Shown here in pieces: positions 45,373 to 46,809 of a stretch of 46,809 nucleotides of DNA; within the stretch, counting starts at the first letter, position 1, and the number at the start of each line of letters is the position of its first letter. The notes beneath the pieces are model-generated. The model saw only the letters and a program-made list of their open reading frames with translations. It was not told the DNA's origin and searched no databases. The stretch is from Vallitalea sp. (GTDB lineage: Bacteria; Bacillota; Clostridia; Lachnospirales; Vallitaleaceae): contig JAOARM010000028.1 in assembly GCA_025210515.1 (NCBI GenBank), positions 1 to 46,809 of the forward strand. Reading direction: 5' to 3'. Position numbers and translations under genes: made by a program.

Positions 45373-46176
45373 TTATGAATAAAAAGAATGATTATTAATT
45401 TTAATATAAAAAGAACGATTATTCATTATCCAGAAGTTAGTGGATTTATTAGGATTTAAAAAATATAAACAATACCCTATGTTATTAGAGCCAGTTAGTG
45501 CAGATGTAGCAGCTTTAATACTTTCAGTTGAAGGAGTATTATAAATAGTACCATTTGCAACTGGAGAAAATTGTATTCCATAATTATTATCAAAAATAAC
45601 TCCTTTTATAGAATTAGGAAAATCAGAACTTTTTTTACGATTAATAATAACGTTTGCTACCGCTAGTTTACCAGAGTACGGTTCTGCACTAGCTTCTGCT
45701 TCAACAATTCTTGATAACCAATGTAAATCTTCAGATGTATAGTTTTTGGGGGGATAGTCACTACTATTAATATACACTGAGGAGTTAAGCCACTGGACAT
45801 TATATCCTAGAATTTCTGATATAAATCGAACTGGTACAAAAGTTCTTCCAGACTTCAAACTTATTGGAGCGTCTATTTTATAGTTATTATTATTTACTGT
45901 TATAGTATTTGAACCAATAGGTAGTTTAATAGTAGTGTCATTAAAGATCAATGTAGCTACCTTTGACTTGTTATTCCATTGTATAGATGATGCATTAAGA
46001 GCTTCACCAATAAATCTTATAGGGACAAAAGTACGACTATTGGCAATGTAAGGATTAACGTCTGGAGTTAAAACATTACCATTCACATAGATTGGTATTG
46101 TATTAGACGCCACCACATTAGTGGAGTTTATAAATATAAATAGCACAGAAAATGTTATTATTATTATACGTTTCAT
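45373..46176 (-). CDS. Cell wall hydrolase, SleB domain with copper-amine-oxidase-like N-terminal domain
   Basis: A 267-residue secreted protein. Residues 1-24 are a signal peptide (KRIIIITFSVLFIFINSTNVVASN). Residues 25-137 hold two copies of the copper amine oxidase N-domain fold common in Clostridia (SRTFVPIRFIGEAL and GRTFVPVRFISEIL). Residues 148-267 are the SleB catalytic domain (LHWLSRIVEAEASAEPYSGK, with Glu159 the likely catalytic acid, and GKLAVANVIINR). SleB enzymes degrade spore cortex during germination; related forms act in sporulation. GAGGTGG precedes the start. Confidence 0.9.
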   Translation of the reverse strand: MKRIIIITFSVLFIFINSTNVVASNTIPIYVNGNVLTPDVNPYIANSRTFVPIRFIGEALNASSIQWNNKSKVATLIFNDTTIKLPIGSNTITVNNNNYKIDAPISLKSGRTFVPVRFISEILGYNVQWLNSSVYINSSDYPPKNYTSEDLHWLSRIVEAEASAEPYSGKLAVANVIINRKKSSDFPNSIKGVIFDNNYGIQFSPVANGTIYNTPSTESIKAATSALTGSNNIGYCLYFLNPNKSTNFWIMNNRSFYIKINNHSFYS

Positions 46177-46600
46177 CTAACCACCTCAATACAAAGTCTA
46201 TCAAAGTAATTAGTAAATCTCAATATGGAATTAATGGAAACCAAAGAATATTGAAAATAAAACGATAGATTAATGCTATAAGACATTAAATACGTTGAAA
46301 TGAGTTATTGGATTAAAAATGAGTGATATGACAATAAGATAAAAATAAGTATATTATTTGTAATTAATCTGAGTATGGATACAACCATTTTTTATGTTTA
46401 AGTTTATATTTTTATATATAATTTTCGGGTTATTATTATTATTTTAGATTATTATATTATAAAATATTGTAATTATATACATATAAATTATATTGAATAT
46501 AATCAGCTATAAATGTGATGTTTGATAGGGTTTAAGAGGTTCCTTTGAACCTTCAAAATAGAAGAAGAAAAAAACAATTTGAAAAATGTCAAAAAAAGCC
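46177..46600. other. Intergenic region before the rRNA promoter
   Basis: More than 300 bases of AT-rich sequence with no gene. A short hairpin AGGTTC-CTTT-GAACCT lies at 46529-46544. Bases 46539-46600 are purine-rich and A-tracted, which may be an UP-like element for the promoter. Confidence 0.5.
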
Positions 46601-46629
46601 TTGACTTTGTTTGAGGCAGATGATATAAT
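46601..46629 (+). promoter_or_regulatory. rRNA operon promoter
   Basis: TTGACT (46601-46606) and TATAAT (46624-46629) with a 17-base spacer, preceded by A-tracts. It drives the rRNA leader that follows. Confidence 0.85.
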
Positions 46630-46809
46630 TTTCTTCGCTGATGCAAATGACATCAACAAGCAAAACATTAAGAACCTTGAAAACTGAACAGTGAAACAAA
46701 CAACCAAAAACTTTGAAAAAAGTTTTACCCAAGAAAATTCCTTGGTAAATTAATGGATACAGACGATAGTCTATAAAATATAAGCCAGAGCAATCTGGTC
46801 AGATAAAAC
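46630..46809 (+). ncRNA. rRNA operon leader (5' external transcribed spacer)
   Basis: The sequence AAGAACCTTGAAAACTGAAC (46670-46689) is the typical low-GC Gram-positive pre-rRNA leader motif. A stem TTTACCCAAG / CTTGGTAAA (46724-46749) and the AGCCAGAGCAATCTGGTCAG hairpin at 46782-46801 follow. The 16S rRNA gene itself is not in the window; its start should be just beyond base 46809. Confidence 0.8.

Noticed and set aside
46507..46707. A 66-codon minus-strand frame
   Set aside because: It covers the rRNA promoter and leader; low-complexity Phe-rich protein without a translation signal.
46630..46809. 16S rRNA gene within the window
   Set aside because: The conserved 16S start (AGAGTTTGATCCTGGCTCAG) is not reached before the window ends; only the leader is present.

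Overview
The window is AT-rich DNA (about 30% GC by eye) with strong AGGAGG-type ribosome binding sites, TTG/GTG starts and sigma-A promoters with 17-base spacers. It also carries a SleB-type spore cortex hydrolase, redox proteins typical of anaerobes, and a Clostridia-style rRNA leader. Together these point to an anaerobic, spore-forming member of the Clostridia. I cannot name a genus.

Bases 1-11,316 are an RHS/YD-repeat polymorphic-toxin locus with no complete RHS barrel in the window. It contains C-terminal tips (toxin ends), probable immunity genes behind them, and many relics: pieces of RHS repeats, pieces of toxins, truncated immunity genes and long direct repeats. Recognisable parts are a type-50-like toxin tip, a tentative type-37-like tip, DUF4279-like, HEAT and TPR proteins as probable immunity factors, and two lipoproteins. 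Three toxin ends are each cut by a single-base homopolymer frameshift. One tip gene (2067) begins exactly where a DUF4279 relic is joined to the RHS core. The region looks like a store of spare tips reshuffled by recombination and now decaying.

Bases 11,606-18,875 form one operon: an ECF vitamin-type transporter (S, T and fused A-A' subunits), an AraC regulator, and two half-size ABC exporters. A promoter with two direct repeats touching the -35 box precedes it. Convergent to it, 18,939-22,719 holds a second ABC pair plus a DUF454 protein under a promoter with a Fur-like box. Both blocks may handle iron, heme or a metallophore.

Bases 23,038-33,318 hold an ABC-F protein, CvfB, an azoreductase, an MFS pump, an HTH-TPR regulator, a Phd-Uma2 fusion, a GntR (YtrA-like)-ABC-permease operon, and purine nucleoside phosphorylase. 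Bases 33,743-36,188 are a four-gene NifX / ferredoxin-ATPase / ferredoxin-ATPase / NifX operon with two palindromes at its promoter.

The remainder (36,250-46,176) is housekeeping and small genes: zinc ribbon, DUF3783, iron-sulfur flavoprotein, Fsa-type aldolase, GapN, DEAD-box helicase, LiaF-like, TVP38-like and SleB. The last 210 bases are the promoter and leader of an rRNA operon whose 16S gene should begin just past the window. A family of palindromic elements (30,085, 45,168 and shorter derivatives) sits between genes, mostly at gene ends.
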